Shown one piece after another: positions 53,381 to 64,000 of a DNA stretch of 64,000 nucleotides; within the stretch, counting starts at the first letter, position 1, and every line of letters begins with the position of its first letter. A program made the position numbers and the translations under genes. Source of the DNA: Phoronis australis. Its lineage: Eukaryota; Phoronida; Phoronidae. The notes beneath the pieces are model-generated. The model saw only the letters and a program-made list of their open reading frames with translations, had not been told where the DNA came from and did no database searches. The stretch spans positions 1-64,000 of the forward strand of contig NMRA01000982.1 of assembly GCA_002633005.1 (NCBI GenBank). Direction: 5' to 3'.

Positions 53381-53976
53381 TTGGTTGCCGTAATGGACGA
53401 CATGGCGTATGGTCCGACGACGATTCCTGCAGGTTAGAAACCCGCTATTTCATAAAATACCTCACAAATCCCTGCACATAACATTTTATCACATTTGCAG
53501 TTGTGTGTCGTGCCTTTAAAAGTCTAAAATGCACAGAGGCGTGTTTATCTGGTGACTTTCTCTCCGTTTTCCCCGCGTATGCTTACTTTATGGCAATGTG
53601 TTTTCAATCCATGGATAGACAACGTCGAATTTTAGAATGACCAAGATTACAGATGGGTACGCGGTTGTAGTTTTGCAATCGCCATCATCGTCGTCATCGT
53701 CATCAACTTTATGGCCGTCGTCATTATTGCTTCCCAATGAATCTACACGTCTTGTACACATGTACATGCTTTTCAGTGCGCCCATCAGAGTGTGACCATG
53801 TGAGTGCTCACAAGAAATTTAGCGAGTTGTCAAGTGTCCAAGTTCAAACAGCGCGTGTCGAAGAAATCGAGGAGAACCATATGTGGTCGATAACTCCTGA
53901 AGAAAACGAGATTCTCGCCGAGGACACGAAGCTTCAGTTTTCTGCGCAGAAGATCCCGCTGTCTCAAATTTCTTAA
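53381..53976 (+). CDS. Last two exons of an unrecognised gene
   Basis: Exon 53381-53432 follows TTGTGTTTCAG and reads LVAVMDDMAYGPTTIPA with one base over. Exon 53777-53976 follows CATGCTTTTCAG, takes that base to form Val, and continues RPSECDHVSAHKKFSELSSV, then RVEEIEENHMWSITPEENE and a TAA. Phase agreement across the intron supports the pair, although the first donor (GCAG|GTTAGA) is weak. The text is hydrophilic and acidic, like a cytoplasmic tail. The upstream part of the gene was not found and no domain is recognised. Confidence 0.5.
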
Positions 53977-54899
53977 TAACTACCAAATGTCTCAACGGAC
54001 TGAGGCCCGTAGGAAATCTGTGATTTTTGACAATTCTTCCGGAGACAATTTTAATTCTTTCTATCACTTTCACTTTCGATGGCATGATTCAGTTGCATAT
54101 GGGTACATGTTACCACAGGAGACGCCAGAATAGTTTTATGTATTCCTGTTCTCATAATTATTTTTGTATTGTATGCAAGTTTTTGTTTCTTTTTGGTGAA
54201 CAGGTCTTTGCTGGATTATGCAAATTAGTTGGATCGGACAACAGCCTGCTTCATCGTTTTGGTTCCTTGTTTGTTCACGACTCAAAACCATGTCTGCATT
54301 GAACCGTATATTTGCTGTTTATAATACATTTGCTGTTAGTTGTCAAAAACTCGAATCTTTTCTTTTACGTTAACTTGTCCCTTGTAACCTGAATGTCAAG
54401 AGATAGTCTCCTATACAGACCGCTTCTCTCTTCAACAAAACACAGTCACATGTCTTGAGACTTCATTGTCTCACAAATTCTCCCTCCCAAAGCAAACGAT
54501 TTACAACTGGATTCTAAATTAGCCAGTGTACAATCGTATTAACTGAATGGAAGTAGTTCACTAACTGGTCATACCTAATTACCATGTTCATTACCTGCAG
54601 CTGGAGACCAGACAAAGGCCTTAAATCACTGATAAAAGCGTGTCCAGCAATTCCATGAAGTCCCTATTTACAGTCGTGTAACGTTATGTACATGTAGCTG
54701 ACAACAGTTGAGGTCATGGCGATAGGCGGCGCTTTTCTTATTGTGAAAATAATGAATGCACAGACAATATCGTAATTCAAGTCCAAAACCTGAAAGTTAT
54801 CAGCAGGTATTAATCGAGTGAAAACCAAAATATTATTACACACACTTTTAGTTGCACAATGATCGATACTAGCCAATACTCGGCTTTGTTTAAAGTTTA
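53977..54899. other. Spacer, no supported feature
   Basis: AT-rich DNA downstream of the orphan tail exons. No gene or repeat boundary was seen. Confidence 0.45.
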
Positions 54900-55151
54900 C
54901 AGGGCTTGAAATGATCAATGACAAAAAGACGGAAAAATTTTTGGGTGACTTATCGTTCTACAAATAAATAGGCTTGTGTGATAGAAATATTTTTGTGTTG
55001 TAAAATTCAACTGAAATGAAAGTTTTTGCAAGAACATGGAGTGAAATTAAAGGTAAAAAGGAGACAAAAAGAGGAAAGTGGGAATCAAATAAGATGAACT
55101 ACAAACCTAAAAAGAAGAAATCCTATTAAAAGAGGAAAGTTCCAAGCCCTG
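54900..55151. mobile_element. 252-bp hAT-like MITE
   Basis: Begins CAGGGCTTGAAATG and ends with the inverse of CAGGGCTTGGAACTTTCC. The interior is purine-rich. CAGGG termini are common in hAT MITEs, but the flanking 8-mers do not match, so a target duplication is not visible. Confidence 0.4.
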
Positions 55152-56661
55152 ATTCTATTCGACTTGACAACTCAAGCATCTGTGCGTTTTACAGCGATAA
55201 ACCATCAAGTTTGGAGAGTTCCTAAATACTGGTATCATCTATTTCAAAACTCAAAAGGTAATCTTCAGGATGTTCAGACCATATGGCGCAATCTCATCAG
55301 GAAACGAATCAATTACCCAACTCAAGCAAACTTCTCTTCTTCGAAGCAGTAAAATTAAAAGAAAAATGATATACATGCATTTGATCGATCTAGTATACTT
55401 ACGAAAAGTTCTAATTTCACGGACCAGGCTAGTCCGAGTTCCAATTCATATAATTTAGTGTCAGAGAATATGTTTCAATTGCCTTTATGCAGTTTCAAGG
55501 GTTTTCAAAACTTTTTTGACTTTGTATATTTAACGTGCCTGTTTCACTGGTTGGACATCGGTCGGAAAAAAATCAGACTGCTGGGCTTCTCTAATTTACC
55601 GTGCTGCGCGGTCAATTGCCCCCATGCAACGAGTTCATACAGTGCCATTCTTTGTGTTGACAACCAATTGTTTTGGTGTCAAACTACGTCTCTAACGTAG
55701 CTCCAATGTATGTTTAGGTCAGAGCGTTCACCTGGAGCGGTCAGTATGAACGGTTAACTTCGGCCCTGAATCAAAGTTAACAGCTCCTCTTAACTTCGCA
55801 GTGAACAGGCGGATTTAGCAGCGGGCTTTGAAGTTGCTTGAAGTAACAGATCAGAAATTTGACTTTACAGTCCACACAACTAGTTCTAAAAATAGTAAAT
55901 ATCACGTGACCAAAAGTGCAAAGTGTATGAGAATATAATCGCAGCTTCTGGGAAATATTTCAACACCGTGATGCGCTCATAATTACTTGGCTAAACCGTT
56001 TCCAGCAATTATGAATGGGGAGCGTATGAACAAAATTCTGTCCTGTATTTTAAGTTACTTTCATGAAACAGACCCCGAGTGTTTTTTATTGGACAGACAA
56101 AAAGTTGTACAGTGTAGGCCACTTTTCTACTTTTGCGTGACCTTTAAATCTTTGTGATTATGGCGTACATGCAATGAATCGTGTCTTCTTCAGAAAAGTT
56201 GTAAATCACATGTACATGTACGTGTGCCTGCGCATATAAAAGAAGTGTTTTGCATGACATTACGATTATTATTTACTGCTTTGTCATGTGAATGAGTGGC
56301 ATCACAAATGCTGCGTTGTAACAAACTATTTGTGAAAGTACATTCGTGCGTGAGTGTAGGGCAAAATGTTTGACAACTCTACACGATATGTCCTTGGGTA
56401 CTACACTCCTCATGTGAAATACCCCCCATGATGACCCACCGTCGTCGAGGCCTAAGACTATGGCACTGATATACCAAGTAAAATTCCATAAATCTCATGT
56501 ACCGGAAACAATTAATTATGAACTTTTGTGTTTATCCCGATTCGTTGTGTAGGAGTAAAAATGAGGTCGATTGACGTTAACAACAAGATTAAACAAACGT
56601 CCGCAATGTAAACTGGAAACCGACACTTGGAAGCTCTGGTTATGATGGTTCCATCCATGTT
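55152..56661. other. Spacer downstream of the lectin gene, no supported feature
   Basis: No coding exon was seen. TTTATT at 56085-56090 (AATAAA on the minus strand) is a possible but distant poly(A) signal for the lectin gene. Confidence 0.4.
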
Positions 56662-56768
56662 TCAAAGATCTCTCTCGCAGATGAAGGGTCGTCTGTAGTT
56701 GCAATATTGAGCATAGAACTTCGTATTGCTTACTTCAAGACACCGCTTCCATAATGATGAGCTTGGTT
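56662..56768 (-). CDS. C-type lectin exon 3 (closing cysteines)
   Basis: Acceptor ATCTTTTCAG, then PSSSLWKRCLEVSN, QYCNYRRPFICERDL and TGA. It completes the fold exactly where the family ends. Confidence 0.9.
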
Positions 56769-59703
56769 CTGAAAAGATACACGTAACCGTACACACGGTG
56801 GACTCAGTCGGTACATGTATATTCGTACGGCTGACTTACCCCATCTGAGTTTAGTCAGAACGAACATCGCTTTCGAGGGCTGTGATTACAGCTCTCGGAT
56901 CCACTAAACAATACATGCATACTGAGTAGCTGGCTGACTATTTGGATACATTGATCGCAGACTTATCATTCTCAAAGGAAAACGAGAAATGAGAGTTAAA
57001 AGACTTGCTCACGGTCACTGCAGTAACACGTTATTAACTGGCTCGCATAATCATGTCTTTTAAGGAAAGGTAGCCTACGTTGATAGCAAAACAACGTCAT
57101 CAACAACATGACCGAATGTTGTTTGATACATTATGTGCAAGATAAAATCTAAAAAGAGCTGATACACTATATCTAACTTATCATTTCGTTTTTGTTCTTC
57201 TCAACTTTTTAGTTTTTCAGTGAAAACCATAACAGTCCTATTTTTCAATCGCCCCTCGTGAAATCCGAAACATTTTGAAAACAATTTCCACAAGAGTTCG
57301 GATAATACTGCATACAGCATAGTACCATCCGATTAGCCATTTTTCGTGGGTGGTGGCGCACCATAGCTAGGGGTGCGCCATAGCTAGGGGTGCACCATAG
57401 CTAGGGGTGCACCACAGCTAGGGGTGCACCATAGCTAGGGGTGCGCCGCCTATGTGTCTCACACGTAATGTTCCGAAATTAGCCAAATTTGGAGATAACC
57501 TTAAATTCGGTGTCATTCAAATTCTGCTGACGGACATCAATTTGTGGCCACAACGACGGAAAATCAAAAATTCTCCAATCCTGTTTTTCTTGGAAAAAGT
57601 ACTACACTACCACGTTGAACGAACATCGTTTTAATTGTGAATGACTGTTGAGTGAGCTAGTTTGTCAGTTAGATATTACATGTAGCTGTACGCCAACTAA
57701 CCCACGAACTGATCTATCTAGGCCTACCCGGTACCCACCTCCACTCGCCCACGGCGTCCACCTGTTTAGAAGGCTGTTGGTTTTTTCCCACACCCATCTA
57801 TTCTTCTTCAGGCGGTCGATTCCTCCTATCCAGAAACGCGCACTGGAAGCTGTGCCGAAATATTGGAATCTGTGGTTTATCATGTATTTTACCCTTCCGT
57901 ACGCGAACGGGTTACTAATGACGGCAAGATGGCCGCCGTCGTCGTGACACGCTGCATAGGCGCTGTACCAGTTTGCCGGCTTCATAACTAGACGAAAACA
58001 CTTGTGAGGGTAACGCAAATTTGGAGGAGGGGCGAACCATGGGAACGAATGGGGTATGTATCCAACAGGACATCTGTTACTCTTCAAAATCTAGAAAGAA
58101 CAGAGGAGAACTATTCATAATGATTTGTGTAATAAACTCACGTCGTTTTTAACAGCAGTCCGATCGCTAGGTTCTGAACTTGAATTACTGCGTACTTTAA
58201 TTGGACCAAGCCTGAGTGACTGATGCTTCAATGCGACAGGTATCGCCACATTTATTCAGCAAATAATTACTTTACGCCACCGAAAGTTACTTTACGCGTC
58301 AAATAATTAATTTACGCAGCAGATAATTACTTTACGCCTCTAAATAATTACCGTATGCTTCGAACAAGAATTAACTTATGCACGCAATTTACGTGCGTAA
58401 CGTTCGCCATTTGATAGATTTCACAACTTCAGCGTCTATGTATTCGTCATTTGAGTTCAATAACGTTTAGGACCTCGCTAAAATTCGTGAGATTGTTGCT
58501 GTGTTCTTTAAATGAGAACACGTGATTTTGGCAAAATTGTAGAGAAGTCCTAGCGTAGGTCCTAGCGTTATTGAAGCTCTTGCAAATGTCGGGATGATTT
58601 TAGGTCATCATGTCGGAAAAGTATCGCATTTGAAGGTCGAATATAGTAAACGGCAGTCGAGAACATCTTGAACGAAGAAAGGCACCAACATATAGAAAAC
58701 ACTGAGAACTGCAATGGCGCCAGAACGATGCCAATAGTACTGCTTGGCGGAAGTTGCAGGGCAATGCGTAAAAACCACGACCTTTTAAGTGTCGCCGTGT
58801 AAGCCGGACCGTCCTATATCACCATAGTAATTTTGAGACTTGTGCTGAGTTTCGTAGACACAAGAGCATTGCCAGGGAAGGTAGTGCCGGGCGGCGCACC
58901 ATAGGGGGCTGGGGGGCTATAGCTCCTCACTAGTGTCAGTGCGTGGTGACACCTCTTGAAGTCTGGAATAGTCGCGTTTTCTCGAGGTTCTTGGGTCTAT
59001 GGAAAGTATGTGGTCATTCGTAAATACCACTTTGGCACTGTCCACGGGCTGAGGGCCAGTTGGGATGATCATGGCCTCGGTTATTCGGTCGCCTATTTTA
59101 CGCGATCCTTGTTATTTATTCCCAGCTCCATCCGATTGACATTCTATTAAAATTAAAGTCGCACAAGTTGCAAAATCCCACGACTCTCCACCCGAAGAAA
59201 CTGAAATATTTTTTTTTTTTGATTCGTGACAGTTCTTTTGATTCGTGGTCGTACTTGTGTAGTAGAAACGGAGCCTTAATTCGGTTAACAAATGCTAGAG
59301 CGGCTGAATGGCGGTTCTCCCAAGGCACTCACTAAAAATAAGAAGTCTGGGAACGCTGGTGATTGGAGTTGCCATCATCACAAAAATTTTCACTCTTGCC
59401 CGAATGGCACGATTTGAGCAATCCCCCGCCGGCCGTTCATACCCTAGTCGACCAAATTACCTAAATCTCCTTAACTACATGACGTACATGTACAAAGAGG
59501 AGAACCAAAAAGGTGTGTCTTATAATTGACTTATTCACTTAACGGATAACCCTGCAGATGCGGCTATCGTTTGCTACACCAAACGCTGGGGAATTTGCAT
59601 GTACAGGTACCTTATACAGTAAAGTTTGCTCAGCTGTCAACGTCACAGCGGCCATACCACTCGTCATAACTCCAAGCATGACAATGAAGAAGAGAAACTT
59701 CAT
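56662..59703 (-). CDS. Secreted C-type lectin-like protein, complete, 3 exons
   Basis: Exons on the minus strand: 59703-59611, 58090-57739, 56768-56662. They join in phase to 183 residues. The first exon encodes a signal peptide (MKFLFFIVMLGVMTSGMAA) and a short linker. The rest is one C-type lectin domain: RCPVGY and PHKCFRL (first cysteines), NWYSAYAACHDDGGHLAVI (alpha helix and beta strand), ARFWIGGIDRL (the WIGL-type core), NRWTPWASGEP, RCLEVSNTKFY and NYRRPFICERDL (closing cysteines). Six cysteines fit the long-form fold. The calcium-site EPN reads EPS and the WND motif is missing, so calcium-dependent sugar binding is doubtful. Such proteins act in the extracellular space, often in immunity or venom-like and matrix roles; which one is unknown. 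Confidence 0.9.
57358..57442. repeat. 17-bp minisatellite, 5 copies
   Basis: Unit GCACCATAGCTAGGGGT with GCGCC and CACAG variants. It lies in the second intron of the lectin gene. GGCGCACCATAGGGGG near 58891 in the first intron resembles it. Confidence 0.95.
57739..58090 (-). CDS. C-type lectin exon 2 (domain core)
   Basis: Acceptor TCTTTCTAG, donor GGAG|GTGGGT. It begins ILKSNRCPVGY and ends WTPWASG with one base over, which joins AA of exon 3 to form Glu. The open frame continues past the donor to 57665, but the domain's last cysteines are only supplied by exon 3. Confidence 0.9.
58255..58370. repeat. Diverged ~21-bp tandem repeat
   Basis: Four to five units of the type AAATAATTACTTTACGC separated by variable 4-5 bases. 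In the first intron of the lectin gene. Confidence 0.7.
59611..59703 (-). CDS. C-type lectin exon 1 (signal peptide)
   Basis: 31 codons from ATG, donor AAG|GTACCT. The upstream in-frame codons are not a better start: an earlier frame exists to 59733 but its ATG-less extension would bury the signal sequence. The signal peptide probably ends after GMAA. Confidence 0.85.
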
Positions 59704-59837
59704 TTCGGTGTCAGGTATATTGTGAAATTCCACAAACTGTTAATACTGCCTTTGGGTGCGTGAACTTTTCTGAGGTAAAGGCGATTGGACTCAAACATTT
59801 CAAGCAAAAAGGTCGTGACTAGTTACACACGAAAATA

Positions 59838-61222
59838 TGGTGGCTCAAAGACGACATTGCAGGTTTCTTTTTTAATTATCTCAGAATCTCAAGATCCCGA
59901 CTTAATTAACTCAGGATCGCGAGATCATCATTCGAGACCCCGGCGTAATTATCTCAGAATCTCTAAATCCCAACTGAACTATCTCAGGATCTCGAGATTC
60001 CGATATAATTTTCCTCGGTGTGTCGCTGTACGTATACAACGGTGTTCTGGCGAGTTGCATTGCCACACCATCTGAATCCACAGCCGGAAAAAGGATTCGT
60101 ACAGTTTCTCGTTTCACCATTAAATCCTTTAGTGACACGTGTGTGATGGATTAATCTACATAACCATATTGCTGCCCTGGCATCGATGTTTGTCGATCTA
60201 TGAAACCAATCACATCATCCATGTCGGAATAATTGTTACGACGAGCGAGCCCTAGTCTCGACAACAAACGCCGAAGGAGCCTAACGCTAATAATAATACC
60301 AAAGTGATACCTGAGCATGTCTAAAGTTTCTTTTTGCGACAGCCGTAAGTTGAAAAGATCTTTAACTTCATCTTTATCCAAATTGGAATATTCTTGGTGA
60401 CAGAAAACAAGGCCTATCATGTGACACCGATTTTAGAACAGTAGGAGACCTAATTCTATTTTTGTTTTCAGCCAGCAAAAGTAGGAGTATTGCAGTCTTT
60501 AAGCGGAAAGAGTATCGTTAAATTCCTCCCATTAACATCAGACACGTAAATCTGTTGTGGATTGATAAATCTGAACTTCTGTACTTAATTTCCCCAGATG
60601 GTGTCATCTGGACTGTTGGAAGTTATAAACATAAGCGTTGTCATTGACATTCTGTTACCATGATGCGTCCTGATAGGCACACGGTGTGGGTTAAGATTGT
60701 AGATGGCCTTGATTACTTGTCATTGTTGATGTATGAGACATCGAAACATGTTGAAAAATCTCGTTGTTTTTATTACTATTGTCACTTACTTTTCTTTGTT
60801 GAGACCATAAGCATTGTACACGATAACGTAGAATTTTTTCGAGTGCAACTGCCATTTGAGTTATTTGATAAAGTGACATAACCATCACAGTGTCATGGCT
60901 CAGAAATATGAGGTTTTAATGAGCCCAAACCCCTTGGATTTTATTGTTATGCAGATTTCTATTTTCCCCTTCACTGACGGGACCCCTTAGCTGCCACGGG
61001 CCCCGGAGTTGTGGGTCCTCTTGTCCTGAACCAACATTCGACGTCCCTCACCACAACCTACTTCGAGTATTCGTTGTGGAAACCACGACTTATTAGTTGA
61101 AACCGGTGGGAATATGAAAAGAGACTACGGTGATAGAATCGAGGTGCCGAGATAATTAAGTAAGCATCTCGAAATCCTGAGGTAATTAAAAATGAACTGG
61201 GTATGTCATCTTTGGGCCACCG
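59838..61222 (-). mobile_element. IS3EU-like DNA transposon, non-autonomous (1385 bp)
   Basis: The left end TGGTGGCTCAAAGACGACAT and the inverted right end CGGTGGCCCAAAGATGACAT are each bordered by TA (59836-59837, 61223-61224). Each end continues into tandem AATTATCTCAGGATCTCGAG-type modules. A minus-strand frame inside encodes the helix-turn-helix part of an integrase-type transposase but not the catalytic domain. TA duplication, these termini and that protein type fit the IS3EU superfamily. Its left end lies 135 bp upstream of the lectin start codon. Confidence 0.6.
60151..60420 (-). pseudogene. N-terminal HTH fragment of an integrase-type transposase
   Basis: 89 codons, with LDKDEVKDLFNLRLSQKETL, VRLLRRLLSRLGLARRNNYS, DMDDVIGFIDRQ and GQQYGYVD, then TAA. 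This is the Myb/HTH_23-like lead-in and the 'GLxRRxNY..D' and 'GQxxGY' segments that precede the rve integrase core in eukaryotic IS3EU-type proteins. The DDE core is absent, so the frame is truncated. Confidence 0.6.
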
Positions 61223-61224
61223 TA

Positions 61225-61827
61225 CGAAAAAGTTATTTGACTAAAATGTGCCGTAACTAATGTCAAATTTATTGTTAAATCATGTTTTCAAGTATTGTGA
61301 AAACGATTTCGTCCTTGATAGGCTGTAAATCACATGTACAGTGTACGTGTAAGTGTACACGCATACACGTATTTAAGTGAGTTTGCTTGTGTACTTTTGA
61401 GACATGATTTAGGGTTACACGGCTGACATATGTCATACAATACGTTATGCCATAACCTGGTTACACGTCAATGACAATGTCGCATCCTCGAAATTAACAA
61501 CAGGGTACGGTGAACCCGTTGGAAATAGTTCTGTACTTACTGCATGTGCATAGGTCTGAGAATAATACATCAGCTAGTGTACATACGAATATTCTTTCAT
61601 CTTCTAATCTCGTAAGCTGCATGGAACGGGGAGGGGCTTAATCAGTGCAGCCTTTAACACGGGGCCCACAGGGTCCGGGGGCCCCACGGCTACAGGGGCC
61701 CCACGCCGATCAGTATCATAGTAAAAAGTCAAGTGATACCAATCTTACGGACTCAGTGCCAGTGTGAGAGCAAAACGGCAGCATGTAATATACATGTAAC
61801 CTAGCTGCATGAATGGACCAATCAGAT
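61225..61827. other. Spacer between two transposons
   Basis: Includes a GC-rich patch of GGGGCCC-type palindromes at about 61656-61712, similar to one at about 60975-61015 within the IS3EU-like element. No coding content. Confidence 0.45.
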
Positions 61828-62727
61828 TGTCAGAATAAATATTGATTAAGTAATTAGTAATTTTAAGTTGACCAAAATTTGTGCATATGTACTTTTAAAT
61901 CATGGGGTCAGACTTGTTGACATGTACTTTAAGGTCAAAATCTATTTTTAGATGGGGTTTACAACTTTGGGTTCTGGGGTCAAAGTCGACTCTAGAGATT
62001 CTAGAAAATTCTGAGAACAAATTGTAACAGCCAATAATATGATTGGATATGATCATGTGGTTTTATTAGCCAATCACTAAATAAGTAGAATGTTATATTA
62101 TGGGCTGAAATCAACAAGATAATTAGATGAGCTATAGTTGTTGAAGCATAAAGACTTGTTACAGTGTACAAAGGAAATTGTACGACAGAGTCATCTGGTG
62201 GAAGATTCTAGAAAGGGTCTTGGCAAGGGTAAGAGTTAACGAACAGGAAGTTAACTAAGAGCTTGTCACTTGCATCGTGGGTAGTAAGATACAACATGAA
62301 CCTAAGTGTTGCGTCCGCATCAGCCACAGACTTTGACCAGCAAGAAGAATCGCGGGTAGAAGAAATTGCCTGCAAGTGTTGCACCACCAGAGACGGTGGC
62401 CGGCAAGTACACTGTCGCTATACAGTGTTTGTAGTTCGAAGATTCACCAACAGGACAGACATCCAACAAGAGGAGAGTCCTAGCTTGGATAGCAGATAAG
62501 ACATTTTTGATTATTTTGGTTGATTGATTAAAGTAATCTTTAAAGAGGGCGCTAGTGTAGTTAGTTTTCTTTGAAGTTAATTACTTTATTAACAACAGGT
62601 TTCACGTGTCTAATTAGAGGTTATCATATAATAAATTAATTACTGGATTTGATTATTCACTCTCCATCTACGCACAATCTCAAAGCATATCTACCTTTTA
62701 AACAAACTCACAGTCAATCGTCTGACA
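61828..62727 (+). mobile_element. 5' LTR of a Ty3/gypsy-type retrotransposon (900 bp)
   Basis: Begins TGTCAGAATAAATATTG and ends AATCGTCTGACA, with TGTCA/TGACA inverted ends. It is the same family as the solo LTR at 47967-48870. It is followed directly by a primer-binding site and element interior. The 3' LTR lies beyond the window, so the flanking duplication cannot be checked. Confidence 0.9.
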
Positions 62728-62729
62728 TT

Positions 62730-62747
62730 TGGTGGCCAGTCCGGGAG
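62730..62747 (+). other. Candidate primer-binding site
   Basis: TGGTGGCCAGTCCGGGAG, two bases after the LTR, starts with TGG as expected for pairing with the CCA end of a tRNA. The tRNA species was not identified. Confidence 0.6.
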
Positions 62748-62856
62748 CGTTTACATAAAGGTTTACGTGGTTGTGTTGAATTGTTTTGAATCCTGTAATT
62801 ACCGTTTGAATATTAATTAATAAAGTGCATTCTGGGAATAAAACCCTTCCTCTAGA

Positions 62857-62916
62857 ATGGAATTTGAAAAATATTTTGCGCAAGCGAAAAAATTCGGTAT
62901 ACCGGTGAAGAGTTAA
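62857..62916 (+). pseudogene. Gag remnant of the Ty3-type element
   Basis: ATG at 62857 gives MEFEKYFAQAKKFGIP and a stop after 19 codons. It looks like the first residues of a gag frame, cut by a deletion close to 62905-62920 that joins it to the end of the protease/RT linker. Nucleocapsid and protease are missing. Confidence 0.5.
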
Positions 62917-64000
62917 GGAAGTGCGCAGAGGAGCTCTTGCGGCAGGCCTTGGAGAGCTGTACTGCACAAACCAAAAAGAAAAGTATATAGATGTCGAGAT
63001 ATCAGACGAGCTCACTACTAACCAACGAAGGGAGGTGATAAGTCTGCTAGAAGAATACTCTGACATCTTTAGTGAAGTACCAGGTACGACCCATCTGGTT
63101 GAGCACAAGATTGAGACCATCAGTGGAGAGCCGGTGAGAGTCAAGCCGTATCCCCTGCCATATGCCACACGGACCGTTGTGCAGGAGGAAGTTGACAACA
63201 TGTTAAAGTGTGCAGTCATACAATTATTCGATGCTCCATATAACTCTCCGGTGGTCTTAGTGAAGAAGAAGAACGGTTCAAATCGATTCTGCATCGATTT
63301 TCGTCGTTTGAACGCCATCACCAAGGTTGACTCGGAACCGATGGGCAATCCTGATGACATCATGGCTAAGATCAGCAAAGACCAGTATTTTACGAAGATT
63401 GATCTAAGTAAAGGATACTGGCAAGTCATTGTCGCCGAAGAATCACGACCCAAGACCTCGTTTGTAGTACCAAGTGGTTGCTACAAGTTCGTAAAGATGC
63501 CATTTGGTCAGGTAAATTCAGCAGAGACCTTCAACCGAATGATGAGAAAGATGTTGGCAGGAGCACATAATACAAAACATTATGTGGATGACATTCTGTG
63601 CCATAATAAGACCTGGACTGAACACCTTGCCACCTTGCGAGACACCTTCCAACGTGTGCGAGAGGCTGGACTAACGATTCGACCCACCAAGTGTTCGGTT
63701 GGAATTCGTTCCGTCGATTTCGTTAAACATGTGGTCGGTGAAGGTCACCTGGCAATGGATGAAGAAAAACTGGGACGTATCCGAAATGCACCACGACCCA
63801 GAACGAAGAAACAAGTTCGTTCTTTTCTTGGGTTGGCTGGATACTACAGGAAGTTTATCCCAAACATTGCTGAAATCGCCGCCCCGCTTACTGAGCTCAC
63901 GAAGAAGAAACAGCCTAACACCATGCAATGGGAAGAAGCTCAGCAACATGCATTCGACACTCTTCGAGACCTGCTGACGAGAGCACCCATACTGAGATTA
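62909..64000 (+). CDS. Ty3/gypsy pol fragment: reverse transcriptase, runs off window
   Basis: 364 uninterrupted codons from just after a TGA (62906-62908) to the window edge, with no start codon of its own. Visible in order: a protease-RT linker, RT motifs around FCIDFRRLN, IDLSKGYWQ (first catalytic Asp), KMPFGQVNSAETFNRM, YVDDI (catalytic Asp pair), and FLGLAGYYRKFIPN, which opens the connection to RNase H. The RT core is intact over what can be seen, while gag, protease and start are lost, so this copy is unlikely to be autonomous unless supplied in trans. Confidence 0.93.

Noticed and set aside
62698-63453. 251-codon minus-strand frame
   Set aside because: Antisense shadow of the Ty3-type reverse transcriptase.

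Overview
The window is animal nuclear DNA. Genes are split by GT-AG introns of up to about 7 kb, codon phases are preserved across the splice sites, and most of the sequence is AT-rich intron or spacer filled with transposon remains. The gene content (a VWA/Cache receptor-like protein, the N-terminal methyltransferase NTMT1, a secreted C-type lectin), the load of foldback, Kolobok-, hAT-, IS3EU- and Helentron-like elements and Ty3 LTRs, and the frequent TACATGTA words suggest a marine invertebrate such as amphioxus or another invertebrate deuterostome. The species cannot be fixed from sequence alone. A 112-base run of N (45984-46095) and four single Ns mark a draft assembly.

Left half (1-34.5 kb): the 3' two thirds of one plus-strand gene. 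Thirteen coding exons (649-34493) join in one frame of 728 codons plus a stop. They encode tandem Cache domains and a C-terminal membrane segment like the CACHD1/alpha2-delta family. Its introns hold most of the unusual DNA: a Kolobok-like element split by a solo LTR (5.8-7.6 kb); two copies of a hAT-like element (10.8-12.6 and 22.6-23.9 kb); a Helentron/HINE-like element with 430-bp core repeats and a terminal hairpin (13.8-15.1 kb); a 403-bp MITE family (15.3 and 33.1 kb); a 3.6-kb foldback-like element with inverted arrays of a 21-bp module centred on TATCGATA, with a Tc1-type MITE inside it (18.0-21.7 kb); and a tRNA-derived SINE (22.4 kb).

Middle (34.5-49 kb): a spacer with a foldback MITE, then a complete two-exon NTMT1 gene (41138-43779, plus) with a 26-bp minisatellite downstream. 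Two weak candidate exons flank the assembly gap. A solo Ty3-type LTR (47967-48870, inverted) has a 5-bp target duplication.

Right (49-64 kb): an unrecognised single-exon gene with an acidic N-terminal part and a basic aromatic C-terminal part (49.2-49.8 kb, plus); the last two exons of another unrecognised gene (53.4-54.0 kb, plus); a complete three-exon secreted C-type lectin gene (59703 to 56662, minus); an IS3EU-like transposon ending 135 bp upstream of the lectin start codon; and the 5' LTR plus internally deleted gag-pol of a Ty3/gypsy element that runs off the right edge.

No operons, CRISPR arrays, rRNA genes or intact tRNA genes were seen. The genes look functionally unrelated. The clearest theme is layered transposon insertion, much of it within introns of one gene.
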